Assembly (NCBI GenBank): GCA_050874385.1
Contig: JBNMKO010000061.1
Coordinates: 1-20,119, forward strand
Reading direction: 5' to 3'
Source: CAG-882 sp050874385
GTDB taxonomy: Bacteria > Bacillota > Clostridia > Lachnospirales > Lachnospiraceae
Length of the DNA: 20,119 nucleotides
Both the position numbers and the translations under genes were made by a program. The notes below the pieces were generated by a model. The model saw nothing but the letters and a program-made list of their open reading frames with translations, made no database searches and was not told the DNA's origin. Below, piece after piece: positions 18,774-20,119 of this stretch (position 1 is its first letter; each line of letters starts with the position of its first letter).

Positions 18774-18802
18774 TTGACAAATAAAAAGCCTTATGATATA
18801 AT
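18774..18802 (+). promoter_or_regulatory. Third promoter of the 144-aa gene
   Basis: TTGACA, 17 bases, TATAAT; near-duplicate of the second, with similar sequence from the -10 to ATAAATACATAAG. Confidence 0.85.
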
Positions 18803-18854
18803 AAATACATAAGGAACAACAAAAAACAAATAAAGAAAGAAAGAGGTAGTGAAC

Positions 18855-19289
18855 ATGGCAAACAACAAAATTACAAAGAAAGAGTATTTCGCAATCGTAA
18901 AGGATATCGTAGAAGCATCCGGTGCTGACAATAAGGCAGATATCGTAGCCTTCCTTGACCATGAGGTAGAGCTGTTAAATAAGAAGTCTGGCAAGAGCAA
19001 AGCTACATCGACACAGGCGGCTAATGCTGTAACTCTTAACGTTATTAAGGAAGTACTGGGCGAACTGGATAAACCTGTAACTATTACGGAATTACTGACA
19101 GATGTAAGACTTCAGTCCTATACCGAAACTACCAAAGATGGCGAGAAAGTTATCGCTATGACGAATCAGAAACTTTCTTCTCTTATGAAGAAACTGGTAG
19201 ACGCTGGCGAGGTTGTTCGTACCGAGGAAAAGAAAAAGGCATACTTTTCTCTGCCTAAAGCAGAAGATAGCACAGAGAATGAGGACTAG
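18855..19289 (+). CDS. 144-aa winged-helix-like protein, paralogue of the gene at 13480
   Basis: The start at 18855 follows AAAGAGG at 8 bases; an in-frame GTG 6 bases earlier is too close. The protein matches the 147-aa paralogue along its whole length: helical N-terminus (KKEYFAIVKDIVEASGADNK), HEVELLNKKSGKSKATSTQA, then KPVTITELLTDVRLQSY and the almost unchanged TNQKLSSLMKKLVDAGEVVR with the wing TEEKKKAYFSL. At DNA level the last part (about 19195-19250) is nearly identical to the paralogue, so the duplication is recent or maintained by conversion. Three tandem promoters suggest high expression. A DNA-binding role is inferred from the winged-helix look. Confidence 0.8.
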   Translation: MANNKITKKEYFAIVKDIVEASGADNKADIVAFLDHEVELLNKKSGKSKATSTQAANAVTLNVIKEVLGELDKPVTITELLTDVRLQSYTETTKDGEKVIAMTNQKLSSLMKKLVDAGEVVRTEEKKKAYFSLPKAEDSTENED

Positions 19290-19316
19290 GGGCTTTTGCC
19301 CCACCCTCTTCCTCAT
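19279..19316 (+). other. Compound hairpin around the stop codon of the 144-aa gene
   Basis: ATGAGGA (19279-19285) pairs with TCCTCAT (19310-19316), enclosing GGGGC-TTTT-GCCCC (19289-19302). The TAG stop lies between the two stems. No T-run follows. Confidence 0.6.
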
Positions 19317-19342
19317 AACTTGAAAATTTTTAAATTTTCCTA

Positions 19343-19371
19343 TTGATTTTTAAAAATTTTTATGTTATAAT
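19343..19371 (+). promoter_or_regulatory. Promoter of the 136-aa gene
   Basis: TTGATT, 17 bases, TATAAT; spacer and surroundings resemble the promoter at 9897-9925. Confidence 0.8.
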
Positions 19372-19404
19372 TTATTTATAAAATAAAAGAGAGGAAATGG
19401 TGCT

Positions 19405-19815
19405 ATGACATATAATCTGAATGGAAAGAGTATCCGCATACCAGATGCTGATATTGAGCGGTCAATGAAAAGTCTTGAGCTTACAAAAGAAGAAGCTATA
19501 CAAATGTGGCTTGAAGATGAAGGATATCTTGAGAATGATGAACAAGAAGCCCTTGAGAAAAAAGCAAAAGAGAACCGCATAACAGCAACTATTCATCAGG
19601 CAAGTGCAACCAGCAAGGTAGAAAAAAAGACACAAAAAGAGCGTTGCCGGAAAGAAAATCCAACAAAAGAGATGGTTATACGTGAAATTGCGGCACTTTT
19701 ACCGAATTTTGCAGAAAATGTAGAGGTTTTGAACGTAGGAAAGCTAATTTCTTTCTCAATCGATGAGGAAAAATATGAAATTGACTTAAAGCAGAAGCGG
19801 AAACCTAAAAAATAA
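19405..19815 (+). CDS. 136-aa protein, shares its C-terminal domain with the gene at 16826
   Basis: ATG 10 bases after GAGAGG. The N-terminal part (TYNLNGKSIRIPDADIERSM, KSLELTKEEAIQMWLEDEGY) resembles a short beta hairpin followed by a helical, ribbon-helix-helix- or HTH-like segment. A basic linker follows (about 50-90). The final 45 residues (VIREIAALLPNFAENVEVLN to the KQKRKPKK tail) match the 120-aa protein. The two genes thus share one domain joined to different N-termini. Function unknown; nucleic-acid binding is plausible from the basic tail. Confidence 0.8.
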   Translation: MTYNLNGKSIRIPDADIERSMKSLELTKEEAIQMWLEDEGYLENDEQEALEKKAKENRITATIHQASATSKVEKKTQKERCRKENPTKEMVIREIAALLPNFAENVEVLNVGKLISFSIDEEKYEIDLKQKRKPKK

Positions 19816-19847
19816 GCGGAAAATGGCGGTTTTACCGCCAAATCCGC
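19816..19847 (+). other. Two-tier hairpin after the 136-aa gene
   Basis: GCGGA (19816-19820) pairs with TCCGC (19843-19847) around TGGCGGT-TTT-ACCGCCA (19824-19840). It starts immediately after the stop codon. No T-run; the next ribosome binding site follows about 15 bases later. Confidence 0.65.
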
Positions 19848-19874
19848 GAAAAATAAAGAAAAGAGAGGCATTTT

Positions 19875-20069
19875 ATGAAAATTATTACAGTTTTTTATGA
19901 TAATTATTATACCAAGGAACACAATGCAGCTATGCGTTATATGGTCAACAATTTAGGCGGCGCTACGGTAATTCAGGATACGGAAACCGCAACACAACTG
20001 GAAATTACGGAAGATGCGCTGAAAGTTATTAAGGCGTTGGCAAATGCAGATTGTTTGTGTTTTGAGTAA
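19875..20069 (+). CDS. 64-aa protein of unknown function
   Basis: ATG after AAAGAGAGG. The product starts with a strand (MKIITVFYDNYYTKEHNAAM), continues with a helix and a strand (YMVNNLGGATVIQDTETATQ) and ends with a helix and DCLCFE: a small alpha/beta fold. Co-transcribed with the 136-aa gene and followed by a terminator. No family recognised. Confidence 0.75.
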   Translation: MKIITVFYDNYYTKEHNAAMRYMVNNLGGATVIQDTETATQLEITEDALKVIKALANADCLCFE

Positions 20070-20073
20070 TCTG

Positions 20074-20096
20074 GGGCAGAGAAATCTGCCCTTTTT
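20074..20096 (+). terminator. Intrinsic terminator after the 64-aa gene
   Basis: GGGCAGA and TCTGCCC with a GAAA tetraloop, followed by five T. Confidence 0.95.
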
Positions 20097-20103
20097 GGTT
20101 TGG

Positions 20104-20119
20104 CGGGTCGCTGAGGAAC
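20104..20119. repeat. 27-base GC hairpin, copy 8 (cut by the window end)
   Basis: TTTGG followed by CGGGTCGCT has the same entry sequence and the same position after a terminator as the other copies. Only the 5' arm and part of the loop are visible. The 3' arm should be complementary to CGGGTCGCT if the family call is right. Confidence 0.55.

Larger units (their letters stand above)
18430..18854 (+). other. Gene-free regulatory island with three tandem promoters
   Basis: These 425 bases hold hairpin copy 7, a leftward promoter, a 12-bp TTGCACAAAATT/AATTTTGTGCAA pair (18532-18563) with ATCCCG in its spacer, and three rightward promoters. The last two, about 100 bases apart, look like a tandem duplication (both read TTATGATATAATAAATACAT). 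Confidence 0.75.

Noticed and set aside
8627..20119. CRISPR array
   Set aside because: The recurring hairpins are more than 1 kb apart with genes between them, and their sequences differ; there is no array of identical repeats and spacers.

Overview
The window looks like part of a large, AT-rich, tailed double-stranded DNA phage (or phage-derived element) of a low-GC Gram-positive host, probably a clostridial bacterium. Evidence: a terminase large subunit and a portal-like protein, many very small genes, free-standing homing endonucleases, strong AAAGAGAGG-type ribosome binding sites, and consensus sigma-A promoters (TTGACA, 17-base spacer, TATAAT). It cannot be decided from sequence alone whether the element is lytic, integrated or a phage-plasmid, but a perfect chromosomal-type parS site argues for some interaction with ParB-based segregation.

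Layout. (1) 1-6320, minus strand: a virion/packaging operon driven by a promoter at 6293-6321. In transcription order it holds a zinc-ribbon protein, a second zinc-finger protein, terminase large subunit, an inserted EDxHD homing endonuclease, a portal-like protein (with its own promoter at 1644-1672) and the start of a further gene. (2) 6340-8300, plus strand: a second EDxHD endonuclease, then a promoter, a 28-codon leader ORF overlapping a phage FolD, and a frameshifted small gene. (3) 8300-20119, plus strand: a string of small cassettes with about 20 genes, mostly unknown. Recognisable ones are a phosphoribosyltransferase-like protein, a HAD phosphatase, a kinase-fold protein, a DEDDh exonuclease, a small membrane protein, and two paralogous pairs (144/147 aa and 120/136 aa).

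The striking part is the non-coding DNA of region 3. Cassettes are separated by recurring regulatory islands. A typical island has, in order: a terminator; a 27-base GC-rich hairpin (9-position stem, 9-base loop) whose arms differ from copy to copy but stay complementary; in three copies a leftward promoter (TTGACA-N17-TACAAT) aimed at that hairpin; a cluster of TGCACAA/TTGTGCA repeats; in some islands GAAC-N4-GTTC boxes identical to Gram-positive SOS (LexA) operators; then a rightward promoter in which TTGTGCA always lies exactly 9 bases upstream of the -35. Often one or two further TTGACA/TATAAT promoters follow an A-rich spacer. This implies a phage regulon controlled by one factor reading TTGTGCA, with SOS-type input at some islands.

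Other points of note are the parS palindrome at 8701-8716, a structured leader at 17961-18069 with competing stems and a sequestered ribosome binding site, a repeat-dense 630-base gene-free island at 10395-11025, and stop codons placed repeatedly inside hairpins. All calls are from reading the sequence; no database search was possible.
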